Shown: positions 44,930 to 53,110 of the stretch, piece after piece
How positions within the stretch are numbered: position 1 is the stretch's first letter
How the letters are laid out: every line of letters begins with the position of its first letter
Source of the DNA: Corallococcus soli
GTDB taxonomy: Bacteria > Myxococcota > Myxococcia > Myxococcales > Myxococcaceae
Direction: 5' to 3'
Length of the DNA stretch: 64,000 nt
NCBI RefSeq assembly: GCF_014930455.1
Contig: NZ_JAAIYO010000013.1
Location: forward strand, 217,235-281,234
Translations under genes and position numbers: made by a program
Notes under the pieces: model-generated
What the model saw: only the letters and a program-made list of their open reading frames with translations
What the model was told of the DNA's origin: nothing
The model's database searches: none

Positions 44930-45270
44930 CGCGCCAGCTCCACCGCGTCCCGGAGGATTTCGGCCTCCTGCGTCTTCTTGCCCAGCAGCCGCTGCAGCTC
45001 GCGCACCTGGGCCTTGAGCGCCTGGACCTCGGACTCGGGCACCACGGCTTCGCCGGCCTGCAGCCCCGACACGCCACCCGACTCCTTCAACTGCCGCCAC
45101 CGGAACAGCAGGCTGGCGTTGACGCCGTACTTGCGGGCCACCAGGGAGACGTTGCTGCCCGGCGCCTCGCACTCGGCCACCAGACGCAGCTTCTCCTCCG
45201 CCGAGTACCGGCGGCGGCGCTTGCTCTCGGGCCCCTCCGGGGCTCTCTCGTGGGTCTTCTTCTCCATCAT
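44875..45270 (-). CDS. IS2-type transposase, OrfA (DNA-binding part)
   Basis: The 131-aa product contains the helix-turn-helix YSAEEKLRLVAECEAPGSN followed by VSLVARKYGVNASLLFRWRQL, then a leucine-zipper helix with LQRLLGKKTQEAEILRDAVE, which is nearly the same block as in E. coli IS2 InsC as recalled. It binds the inverted repeats. Its end overlaps orfB, and a run of eight A lies in the overlap for -1 frameshifting. Confidence 0.88.
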   Translation of the reverse strand: MMEKKTHERAPEGPESKRRRRYSAEEKLRLVAECEAPGSNVSLVARKYGVNASLLFRWRQLKESGGVSGLQAGEAVVPESEVQALKAQVRELQRLLGKKTQEAEILRDAVELAREKKLLSPAALSKLGGIL

Positions 45271-45469
45271 CAGACTCGCTTTCTAGCCGATCGAGCCTGT
45301 CCGACTCTTCAGGGGGCTACACCACACTCATTGAACCGGCTCGCCTGGAGCGGGGAAACCAGGCCGTCCCCGGAAGCGGAACGAATGAGCTTCCGTCCTT
45401 GCATCGACGAGTGAGGCAGAGCTTGCTGCGCCTGCGGAAGCGGATCAGAGTAGACGAGAGGTTCCCTTT

Positions 45470-46657
45470 ATGCCCGTCGACTTCGCCGCGAAAGTATTGA
45501 CCGTCCTTTCCGAGCACGGAGCCGTGACGCGGATTCAGCGGCTCGAGAACGCGCCAGAGTCCGGTTACCACGTCTATGCGGTCTTCAACGGTCCCGACGT
45601 GCTCCAGATCGGGCACGGCAAGGATGGGAGGATGCGGAGCTGCATGCGTGGTGCGCTGGCGAAGCGCCACAACAAGGCATTCATTTGCGCTCTTGGAGAG
45701 AAGGTGCTCGGGAGGCGGAACGAGTACGCGTTCATCGAGGTCGAGTCGAAGGAACAGGCGGAGCAGATCGAAGAGCACGTGCACGCGCAGTTCGGGATCC
45801 GCACCAACGACAACGCGGCCTGCTTGATTTCCGGCCTGACGGATGTAGGGCCGGTTTCCGTCGAGCGCGTGAACCGCTGGCTCTGGCAGAAGGTGGTGGG
45901 CCTCTCGGCCTATCGCAACTTGTCGCCCAGTCGAAAGGTGATGGCTGAGGAGCTGATGGACCTCGTGACCTGGTGCACGGTTCGTGAGCGTGGGCTGGAG
46001 AGGAATCGGCTGACTGCTCAGGGGGACCTTCTCGAAGGGTACACCCTCGCAAAGCTCGACAAGGCGCATCTCATCCACATCTTCCAGGAACTCACGGACG
46101 ACTACCTGCGGTACGGCAGCCACAAGCTCACCGATGAGGAATTCCGGGCACGTGAGCGGGGCTATCAGTACGTTCCCAGGAGTGAACGCTTCGAGATCGT
46201 GCTCGACGGCGAGCGACATGCGGAAGAGGCGATGGAGCGTCCGGTGCGTCGACGCGGGACCATGCCGCCGGCCCATGTCGCGGCCGACGCGCACGGTGCT
46301 CGCTCCGATCGAGCCACGGACACTCCGGCGGGAGCGCTGGTCGAGAGGCTTTCTGATGACCACTATGGGCCGTTCGATTCGGACATCTGCGGCAACGACG
46401 AGTCGAACCGCGAGAACTCGCAGAAGCTGAAGGAGCAGAAGCTCGGAAGCCCCTTCATCCTCCGTCTGCACTGGAAAAATTCCAAAGCTCATCTTCCACG
46501 CTGGGTCGGCTGCTACCGGCTGAACCTCCGCAGGCTACTGGATGGCGGGTACATGTACCACGACCCGGATGGGGCTCCTCGGCTCAAGATTCAACACGAC
46601 GGGGGTGAGTTCTACATCCGGCGGGCAGTGAAAGGCCCAGCCGTTCGGCTCGGCTGA
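45470..46657 (+). CDS. GIY-YIG-like domain protein of the island
   Basis: The 395-aa product starts at ATG 45470 with GAGAGG upstream. Residues about 30-110 have the order of a GIY-YIG nuclease: GYHVYAVF (33-39 region), LQIGHG with Gly48, Arg54 in GRMRS, and a helix with AEQIEEHVHAQFG where Glu101 would be the metal-binding glutamate. A helical middle region follows (about 120-215). The C-terminal 80 residues (LRLHWKNSKAHLPRWVGCYRL) look like a separate beta-rich domain. It is the first gene after the insertion sequence and lies upstream of the DUF6361-like/PLD/helicase operon. Nuclease activity is inferred, not shown. Confidence 0.5.
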   Translation: MPVDFAAKVLTVLSEHGAVTRIQRLENAPESGYHVYAVFNGPDVLQIGHGKDGRMRSCMRGALAKRHNKAFICALGEKVLGRRNEYAFIEVESKEQAEQIEEHVHAQFGIRTNDNAACLISGLTDVGPVSVERVNRWLWQKVVGLSAYRNLSPSRKVMAEELMDLVTWCTVRERGLERNRLTAQGDLLEGYTLAKLDKAHLIHIFQELTDDYLRYGSHKLTDEEFRARERGYQYVPRSERFEIVLDGERHAEEAMERPVRRRGTMPPAHVAADAHGARSDRATDTPAGALVERLSDDHYGPFDSDICGNDESNRENSQKLKEQKLGSPFILRLHWKNSKAHLPRWVGCYRLNLRRLLDGGYMYHDPDGAPRLKIQHDGGEFYIRRAVKGPAVRLG

Positions 46658-46809
46658 GACCTCGGAAGACCGCTCGAAACCGGGAGCTGGTCAATGTCTC
46701 TCTAGGCCCGGTCTGTGCTCTGTGTCACGGTTCATGGAAGAGCGCGCAGAGGTCGCGGCAAGGATGACGGCGGCCAAGCGAGAGCCACGACGTGCAGAGC
46801 GGTGAGGGG

Positions 46810-48210
46810 ATGATCGAGCAGCGCGGTTGGTACTTCACTGCACCCTGGGACCCAGTGCCGATTCGGCGCGGCGACGCGCTCGGCCTCCGCGCGGGCGCAG
46901 ACTACTTCGCGGACCTGTTGGCACCCGGCTTGAGCAATGCCGCCTCCGACGCGAGATGGATTACCCTCCTCTCGTGGTGTCTGAAGTGGTCGCACGTCGC
47001 GTGGCGGAACGCCGGTGGCGGTGACCTGTCTCAACGTGACGGTCAACGCGCGCGGTACGCGTGGCTTCGCCCCCTCGAGCTTCTCTGGGTGGACCGCACG
47101 CTGGAGTCCGGGCAGACCACTGGCCAGCTTCGTGGGCGACGAAGCATCGAGCGCTGGCGCAAGGCCGACCGCCAGCTTCCCAACTTCGCGATGAGCCCGG
47201 ACCAGTTCCGTCGGTACCGACAGGTCGGAACGTACGGCGCGTACCGCGTGGTCCTGCGTACCATCCCAGGGCTGACGATGGGCGACGGGTGGACGCCCGA
47301 CGCGACCAGTCTTGAGCTCGCGAACCTCGTGAACGACCGCCTCCCTCATGATGTACAGCTCAAGCAGGAGCACTTCGAGAACGGCACGAAATGGGGCCAC
47401 TGGAGCGGTGGTGACGAGGCGCGCTACTGGGTAGAGCGCGGATGGCAAACGTCATGGGCGAAGGTCGGTGGCCTCTTGCCCACGCCCGACGAGGCCGCCA
47501 GCAAGCGGCTCCCCGAGGAAGAACGCCGATTGCTCGAGCCCGTGTTGTTCAGCGCAGAGTCGACTCGCCGTGTCACGGCCGAGGCACTGGCCAGCGCGAA
47601 AAGCGCGAGCTCGCACGCCGGCCTGTGTGACGCGCTCGCCAACTCTAGCGTGCTCTCGAAGAAAGTTGAGCCCGCATCTCTTGCTCCGCTCCCTGCCTTT
47701 TCGCGCTTTGCTGACGCGGCAATGCACGCGATGCGAGGGCTCTGGAGCGAGATCAACCACGACGAAGCGAAGCAGGCGCCCGCCGTCGAGAAGCTGGCGC
47801 GATCGGCGGAACTGCGTTCGAGGCTTGACTCGGTTCAAGGCGCTGGCGCGGCATGGCTTCGCGCGCCCGGCAGGAGTGTGTTCCCACACGATCACGCGAT
47901 TACGAGGCTCGCCGAGGCCATGCGAGACGCAGTGAGTCCGGTAGACCAACTGCGGGCGCTGGCGCGGCATCACCACGAACATGGCGGAGGTCGACGCTGG
48001 TTCCGTGAACAAGCCGGCAAGATGGTCCCGCTTGTGGCGGACACCGGCATCGCCGCGAGTGACTACCGCTTCCGCCTACGGCCGTTGAGTCGTCTGGCGG
48101 CCCAGTGCGGAGTCGCGAAGATGAACGATGTGCTCGACGCCGTTGCGCGGAACGATCTCGATGACGTTGCACGGCACGAGCCCGACGACGAGGAAGGCGA
48201 CGCCCTGTGA
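46810..48210 (+). CDS. DUF6361-like protein, first gene of the PLD/helicase operon
   Basis: With ATG 46810 the product is 466 aa; a GTG at 46792 is an alternative and neither has an ideal ribosome site. The N-terminal block YFADLLAPGLSNAASDARW followed by an aromatic helix (LLSWCLKWSH) resembles the start of DUF6361 proteins as recalled, where ADxLFPGTSxxxxRARY is conserved. The rest is helical with many Trp/Arg residues and no catalytic motif. The stop overlaps the GTG of the next gene by four bases, so all three genes are translationally coupled. It may be the sensor or adaptor of the system. Confidence 0.55.
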   Translation: MIEQRGWYFTAPWDPVPIRRGDALGLRAGADYFADLLAPGLSNAASDARWITLLSWCLKWSHVAWRNAGGGDLSQRDGQRARYAWLRPLELLWVDRTLESGQTTGQLRGRRSIERWRKADRQLPNFAMSPDQFRRYRQVGTYGAYRVVLRTIPGLTMGDGWTPDATSLELANLVNDRLPHDVQLKQEHFENGTKWGHWSGGDEARYWVERGWQTSWAKVGGLLPTPDEAASKRLPEEERRLLEPVLFSAESTRRVTAEALASAKSASSHAGLCDALANSSVLSKKVEPASLAPLPAFSRFADAAMHAMRGLWSEINHDEAKQAPAVEKLARSAELRSRLDSVQGAGAAWLRAPGRSVFPHDHAITRLAEAMRDAVSPVDQLRALARHHHEHGGGRRWFREQAGKMVPLVADTGIAASDYRFRLRPLSRLAAQCGVAKMNDVLDAVARNDLDDVARHEPDDEEGDAL

Positions 48211-50003
48211 CCACTCCGAGTTGGAAAGACGTCCTTCCCACTCCCCCTCCCGGAAGCCGACTCCACGAGGCGTGGATGACGAGCTTTGAGCAGCCCGACG
48301 CCGGTCTCTTGGTCGAGCACCTGCTGCCTTCGCTGCTCGGCGCGAGCCACTCGCTCTCTCAGGAGGTGCAGGAGCGCACTATGTTCTTCGGCGAGCTGGG
48401 CACGGCTCTCGAAGCGCTGCACGGCCGGCTCACTGTTATCTCGTCGCCGCCGCGCGCAGCGAGGGGGGATTCTCAATACCCGTGGCTCTGGCGTTACGTG
48501 AGCCACTTTACCGTCGGTGCAGCGGCGCGCGCCGTGCAACACGCCAAGCTCTGGGCTTTCCACTGGAAGGTCGACGACAAGGAGCACCTCGAGCTGCACG
48601 TCTCGTCCACGAACCTCACAGCCTCGGCATTCAAGGGGCAATTGCAGGCTGGTTGGCAGGTGACGTTGCCGCTGGGCGATCGCACCACCCAGAGCACGCG
48701 TCAAACCTGGGGGGACCTGGTTCCGTTTCTCGAATCACTCGGCGCCTCCGCAGGGGAGGTCGCGGCAACGCGAGTCCAGCGCCTCATCACGTTGCTCGGC
48801 CGCGTGGAGTGCCCGGCGGACGTCACGTTCGTCGCGAGCATCCCCGGTCAGAGGAGCGCCGCTCGACAGCTCAAGCAGTTCGAGCCGTCCGAGCTTCACG
48901 TGCTCACTTCGACCATCGGCGAGTGGAAAGATCGAACTCTGTCGGCGTGGAGCGCCGACGTGGGAGTCGTCCCCGGCAAAATCCACCTCAAGTGGATCTC
49001 GGAGAAGCACCCATGGGCCGCGACGACGGGTTGGGCGCTCTCCACTGCCGCCAGCGAGACGCTGAAGAGCAACGGTGTGCAGCTCGAGTGCCTTCCGATC
49101 GAGGCAAGGTTCACCCAGCAGCATTGCGACGGTGACCCGCGCTGGAGTCACGCCAAGCTGTACCTGCTGCGCAGTCGGCGAAAGCGGTGGCTGCTCGTGA
49201 CGTCGGCGAACTGGAGTGTCGCAGCGTGGGGCGCAGGAAAGACGTCGCCTCGCAACTTCGAGCTCGGCGTTGTCTTCGAGTCCGAGTGGACGGACCTCGA
49301 AGCGCTCAGCGAGCCGTTCGATCCGCCGGACACGATTCCGTTCTGCGTCGATCGCGCCGACGACGAGCAGCCCAATTCGGCGCTCGAATGGGCAGAAGCC
49401 AGTTGGGACGGGAAGCGGATTGAGCTGCGCGCACGCAGCTCCGACCTCGACACGCCCATCACCACCCTCGTCACCTTCACGGGCAGCTCGGAGGACCGCA
49501 CCTCGCTCGTCGATGGCGCTGCCGCCATACCGTGGAAGGACCCGGAGCGCACGCCGATCACCGCACAATTCACTCAGGGCGTTGAGACGTTGGAGGTCGC
49601 TGTCGTCGACCTTCGCCCTCCTGCCGAGTTCGCCAAGACGCCCTTGCCCGAGGTCGATCCCGCCGTCGCGAAGGCCCTGCGTGAGGCGTTCCTACTTCAG
49701 CGTTACGGTGGTCCGGTCGTCGATCCCGAGTCCATTCCCGGTCTCGGAGGCGGCCACAGGCCGCCGACCGTCGGTGCGCCCGCCGCCGACTACTCGGTTC
49801 AAGCAGGGCTCGACGCACGTGCGGCGTTCAACGTGGTCGACCAGTGGCGATCAGCGCTCGCGGAGGCGGTGATTGAACCCGCGCTCCTCAATCGTGTGCG
49901 CTTGGACGGCGAGGAACTGCGCGCGCTCTACGCGCGGCGCGAGGGGCCCGCCGCTGGACTCGTGGCCGAGGAGCTCGGCTGGCGCCTCGACGAGGAAGCA
50001 TGA
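48207..50003 (+). CDS. Phospholipase D/Tdp1-like phosphodiesterase of a putative defence operon
   Basis: The 598-aa product starts at GTG 48207 inside the previous stop. Two catalytic half-sites of the PLD superfamily are visible: His112-x-Lys114 (QHAKLWAF) with Asn136 (SSTNLTASAF), and His315-x-Lys317 (SHAKLYLL) with Asn335 (TSANWSVAAWG). HxK paired with a downstream Asn and the NxSxAAWG ending is the pattern of tyrosyl-DNA phosphodiesterase 1, not of classical HKD lipases. The last 200 residues have no clear motif. It probably cleaves DNA or DNA-protein links, guided by the helicase encoded next. Confidence 0.78.
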   Translation: MTTPSWKDVLPTPPPGSRLHEAWMTSFEQPDAGLLVEHLLPSLLGASHSLSQEVQERTMFFGELGTALEALHGRLTVISSPPRAARGDSQYPWLWRYVSHFTVGAAARAVQHAKLWAFHWKVDDKEHLELHVSSTNLTASAFKGQLQAGWQVTLPLGDRTTQSTRQTWGDLVPFLESLGASAGEVAATRVQRLITLLGRVECPADVTFVASIPGQRSAARQLKQFEPSELHVLTSTIGEWKDRTLSAWSADVGVVPGKIHLKWISEKHPWAATTGWALSTAASETLKSNGVQLECLPIEARFTQQHCDGDPRWSHAKLYLLRSRRKRWLLVTSANWSVAAWGAGKTSPRNFELGVVFESEWTDLEALSEPFDPPDTIPFCVDRADDEQPNSALEWAEASWDGKRIELRARSSDLDTPITTLVTFTGSSEDRTSLVDGAAAIPWKDPERTPITAQFTQGVETLEVAVVDLRPPAEFAKTPLPEVDPAVAKALREAFLLQRYGGPVVDPESIPGLGGGHRPPTVGAPAADYSVQAGLDARAAFNVVDQWRSALAEAVIEPALLNRVRLDGEELRALYARREGPAAGLVAEELGWRLDEEA

Positions 50004-52063
50004 TGGACGACTTTCAGATCGACGCCCGGAGGTGGCGCTTCCTCGACAACCCTGCTCGGTACATCGAACGCGAGACGGGCGGCCTCCAGGTTGAGCCGCT
50101 CGCGAGGCAGTTCAAGACAGCAAAGGAGATCCTGTCTCGACTCGTGGGCGGACGTGGTGTGCTGCTGGCCGACGACGTTGGGCTCGGCAAGACGACCGTC
50201 GGCGCGCTCGTCGCGTGGGTCGTCGCCTGTCAGGACAAGCGCGTGCGAATCTACGCGCCCAACGAGGTCCTGCGTCGGCGCTGGGCCGAGGAGCTCGAGC
50301 GCCACGTGCCCCTGCTCGAGCAGCTCGGCGCGAGCTACGACCGCATCAAACAAGGCGACGTCGGGAAGCTGAACGCGGGGCGCATCCAGATCGCGACCCA
50401 TCACGCATTGGTCAAGAGCCACGGTAACAATGAGCAGCGCACCGCGTGCGACCTCATGATCATCGACGAGGCGCATCGTGCGAAGGGGGACGGCAGCGCG
50501 TTCAACGAGGCGCTCCGAAACCTCGGCGACCACGCGAAGCGGAAGCTGATTCTCACCGCCACGCCGTTTAGCATCAGGCTCGCTGAGCTGGAGCAACTGC
50601 TGCAGTTCGCCGGCGCAACCGAACTCGAGGCGGTGCGACGCTATGCGGGAGAGTTGAAGCGACTCTACACCCTGGGCGATGGCCACGACGCCACCGCCGA
50701 GTCCAAGCGGCTCGTGAGCGCTGCGAGGGCGGCGATAGAAGAGCTGCAGCCATACCTCATCCGTCACGGCGTCGACGACCTGTCGGCGTCAGAGCGGAAG
50801 CACTTCGGTGCCGTCAGCGCAGGGCGATGGGAGATCCCAACGGCACCGGCGACGCAGGAGGATCTCGCGCTGCTCCTACGGATGGACCGCCTCCTCCAGC
50901 TCACACCGGAGCGGAAGGGTGAACGGCGGAACGACCCGCGCTTCCACATCGGCTGGCAGCACGTCGGCACCAAGCTCGAGCGAGCCACGGAGCGGGCCAA
51001 AGACGACTCCGACCACGCTGCTCTCCGTCACATCAAGGCGGCGACGAAGGCGCTGAGCGTCAGGCGCACGAAGCCCCACCCAAAGATTGCGGCGGTCAGC
51101 GAGGCCATCCGGCCGCTGCTGGACGCTGGCGAGAAGGTGCTCGTGTTCTGCCACCACCGCGCGACCGCAAGCGAGCTGCTCGGCGCGCTGGAGCGATCCC
51201 TGAAGGCAGCGAGCGATTCGCGGAGCGGTCCGCCCGAGAAGGTGTGGCGTGCAGCATGGGAGTCGTTGCTGCCCAGCAAGGATGCCCTCGTGGCACCGAT
51301 CATCGATTGGCTCAGCACGCCCGGTCTGCGGTGGCAGATCGGTGGCTGGCTCGGCAAGCCGGCGAGCACCGCGAAGGCTCTGGCGGACCAGTTCGCGACG
51401 ATCAGACCGCGCAATGTGCCTTCCGGCGTGCCCACGATTCTCGAGGCGGCGACGACGCTGACGGAGTCTCTCCTCGACACGCAGTCGACGTCGACGCGCG
51501 CCCTCTTGAAGAGCATTGTGAAGGGAACGCACACCTTCGGCGGCAAGGCCTCGCGCTTCCCCGGGCGCCTCAATGACGGCCTTCGAGCAATGGGCGCATG
51601 GGACCACGATGGTCACGGCGAGCCGCCGAAGACGCTGTACACGGGCAAACCCGACATCGTGCTCGCGCTCTTCAATAGCCCGTTCGGGCCCGACGTGCTC
51701 GTCACCACCGACCGCCTGAGCGAGGGCGTCGATCTGCATCGCTGCTGCCGATACCTAATCCACTACGAACTCGATCCCAGCCCCGTGCGCACATTGCAGC
51801 GCAACGGCCGCGTGCGTCGCGTAGGTTCGTGGGCGGCGCTCACAGGCCAGCCGATCTGCTACGCGTACCCGACGTTCGGTGGCACACGCGACGAGAAGGC
51901 CGTCGGCATCATGAGGCAGCGCATCAACGCCTTCGGGTTGCTGCTCGGCGGTGTCCCATCGCTCGACGATGAAGCGGGCTACAGCGAGCAGAGTTTCGTA
52001 GAGGCAGTCCTTCGCGGCGCGCGCAAGGACCTTGAGTTGCTCAACCGGCGGCTCTGCGTGTGA
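50000..52063 (+). CDS. SNF2/DEAH-type helicase of a putative defence operon
   Basis: The 687-aa superfamily 2 ATPase starts at ATG 50000, overlapping the PLD gene by four bases. Walker A ADDVGLGKTT has Lys64; motif II is DEAH at 156-159; motif III LTATPF; motifs V/VI in the second RecA domain are TTDRLSEGVDLH and QRNGRVRRVG. The N-terminus (ARQFKTAKEILSRL before motif I) is of the SNF2 kind. A roughly 150-residue insertion lies between QVLVFC-like motif IV (KVLVFCHHRATASELL) and motif V. It would translocate on DNA and act with the PLD-like protein. Confidence 0.85.
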   Translation: MMDDFQIDARRWRFLDNPARYIERETGGLQVEPLARQFKTAKEILSRLVGGRGVLLADDVGLGKTTVGALVAWVVACQDKRVRIYAPNEVLRRRWAEELERHVPLLEQLGASYDRIKQGDVGKLNAGRIQIATHHALVKSHGNNEQRTACDLMIIDEAHRAKGDGSAFNEALRNLGDHAKRKLILTATPFSIRLAELEQLLQFAGATELEAVRRYAGELKRLYTLGDGHDATAESKRLVSAARAAIEELQPYLIRHGVDDLSASERKHFGAVSAGRWEIPTAPATQEDLALLLRMDRLLQLTPERKGERRNDPRFHIGWQHVGTKLERATERAKDDSDHAALRHIKAATKALSVRRTKPHPKIAAVSEAIRPLLDAGEKVLVFCHHRATASELLGALERSLKAASDSRSGPPEKVWRAAWESLLPSKDALVAPIIDWLSTPGLRWQIGGWLGKPASTAKALADQFATIRPRNVPSGVPTILEAATTLTESLLDTQSTSTRALLKSIVKGTHTFGGKASRFPGRLNDGLRAMGAWDHDGHGEPPKTLYTGKPDIVLALFNSPFGPDVLVTTDRLSEGVDLHRCCRYLIHYELDPSPVRTLQRNGRVRRVGSWAALTGQPICYAYPTFGGTRDEKAVGIMRQRINAFGLLLGGVPSLDDEAGYSEQSFVEAVLRGARKDLELLNRRLCV

Positions 52064-52079
52064 TGATCGCCGACGCCTC

Positions 52080-52270
52080 TCACCCCACCAGCTTCTTGAG
52101 AAGTGCCAGCCCGAGCGCAGCTTCGGCGGGCGTCGCGTCAGAGAGCCCGAGGTACACGCGCCCGCGCGTGTCGTAGTAGCCCTCGGTCTGGACGATACAG
52201 CGCTCGCGCTCCGGCGTGGCCAGCTCGACGTCGGCGGCCGGGCGCGAAGCTGCGGCCAATCCTCCAGCCC
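52080..52270 (-). pseudogene. 3' fragment of an unknown gene, cut by the MITE-like element
   Basis: About 63 codons end in VYLGLSDATPAEAALGLALLKKLVG and a TGA stop at 52080-52082, preceded by PERERCIVQTEGYYDT. Codon pattern is that of a real coding region, but the upstream part is lost where the 99-bp inverted-repeat element begins. I do not recognise the family. Confidence 0.4.
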
Positions 52271-52273
52271 TAA

Positions 52274-52372
52274 GGGCCCGCTCAGGAATAACTTGTCCGA
52301 TTTTCGCGCTCTGAGGCCGATTTTCCGAGGGCGGGAACGCCTCTCATGGCCAAGTAATTTCTGAGCGGGCCC
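52274..52372. mobile_element. 99-bp MITE-like element
   Basis: GGGCCCGCTCAG-AAT-ACTTG on the left (52274-52295) is repeated inverted on the right (52351-52372) with three mismatches over 22 bases. TAA flanks both sides (52271-52273 and 52373-52375), as expected for a short target duplication. The 55-bp centre has no coding capacity. It is most likely a non-autonomous derivative of a transposon that encodes its transposase elsewhere in the genome. Confidence 0.7.
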
Positions 52373-52479
52373 TAAACTGCGGAGGAGGCAGCCCCGGAGG
52401 AGGAGGCCCGCTAGGCCCAGGGTGCACCCGGTGCAGATAAGCCGAAGAGGGAGCTGCCGCCTCGGCTACACCGGGCGGC

Positions 52480-52612
52480 GTCTTCGGCGACGACGTGCTG
52501 GCGACGGCAATCCTCGACCGGCTACTTGCACCACAGCGACAGCTACCGGCTGCGCCAGAAGCGCAAGGCGGGACTGCTGGGCCGCGGCGTGCCGCAGAGC
52601 AGCGACGGCTGA
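52480..52612 (+). pseudogene. istB: IS21-family IstB remnant with frameshift
   Basis: VFGDDVLATAILDRL in one frame continues, after a frameshift, as LHHSDSYRLRQKRKAGLLGR in the next. Together this is the C-terminus of the IstB ATPase of IS21-family elements (compare DRLLHHS...YRLREKRRAGLL). The rest of istB and istA are missing. A stop codon follows at 52610-52612. Confidence 0.65.
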
Positions 52613-52740
52613 GCCGAGCACGAGCTCAGTGCCTCGGAAGTCGCCTCCGCGCACCCTCGCTCCAGAATCAATGAGGGCACGCTCCGACGGACGCATGTAG
52701 GGAAACGACGTAGCATCACCGAGCAGTCCAACTGGCCCGG

Positions 52741-52793
52741 GAGGGGGTCAGTTTTAGTGGCGCGAGGGGGTCAAAAATTCCTGTCGCCTGACA
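52741..52793. repeat. Iterated repeats at the end of an IS21-type element
   Basis: GAGGGGGTCA occurs at 52741-52750 and 52764-52773, followed by AAAAATTCCTGTCGCCTGACA. Repeated short motifs inside the terminal region and a TGTCA-type tip (complement) are features of IS21-family ends. It fits with the istB remnant 130 bp to the left. Confidence 0.5.
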
Positions 52794-52993
52794 GGAGGTG
52801 GAGCCCATCCCGCCCAGAGGTTGGGAGGGGAGGGGCGGCGCGCATACATTGTGGGATTGGCCCTTACGGGGCCTCGGGCGTGCCGTGTCCCTCGCGGAGC
52901 TGGGAGTGGCCATCGGACCGCCGGGTAGGCATTGGCAGCGGGGTTCTGCCGCACCCCCGAACGGGAGGCCGGTTTGAACCGTGAAGGGTGCTG
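52794..52993. other. Gene-free stretch near the right end of the island
   Basis: This 200-bp piece between the IS21 remnant and the right-end arm holds no convincing ORF, RNA or repeat. Confidence 0.4.
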
Positions 52994-53110
52994 CTACACA
53001 GCTACACCGCTGTTTGACGGGATGTGACGTATTGCGCCTACCGTCCGCACAAGTGCCTGATTTCCCTGGTGACATTCGACGTGGTTGCACTTGACGTGAC
53101 GTGGTTTGCC
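52994..53110 (+). repeat. Right-end arm of element B
   Basis: A diverged partner of 43644-43760 with the same length, same start (CTACACAGCTACA) and same end (TTTGCCGGG before the core). Within it, AAGTGCCTGATT and TGACGTGACGTGG-like blocks are shared. Confidence 0.6.

Larger units (their letters stand above)
44027..45324 (-). mobile_element. IS3-family insertion sequence, IS2 subgroup
   Basis: 1298 bp. Terminal inverted repeats: the left end begins TGGAGTTGCCCC, and the complement of the right end begins TGGTGTAGCCCC; both continue with similar ...TCGRACAG..CTC blocks. IS2 of E. coli also begins TGGA-TTGCCCC and is of similar size. It encodes overlapping orfA and orfB. The five flanking bases differ (CGCCC on the left, CACTC on the right), so no target duplication is left, which points to a later deletion beside the element. 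Confidence 0.82.

Noticed and set aside
44930..45172. Upstream part of the open frame containing OrfB
   Set aside because: This stretch is the orfA region read out of frame; OrfB is reached by -1 frameshifting at the A8 run.
44022..45329. Five-base target duplication around the IS2-like element
   Set aside because: CGCCC and CACTC do not match, so no intact duplication is claimed.
45317..46492. Minus-strand frame of 391 codons in the island
   Set aside because: It is antisense to the GIY-YIG-like gene, which has better codon pattern and a ribosome site. It also does not continue the integrase sequence.
50000..52063. Assignment of the helicase operon to DISARM or dpd
   Set aside because: The helicase/PLD pair is similar in concept, but no DUF1998, methyltransferase or dpdA-type gene is present.
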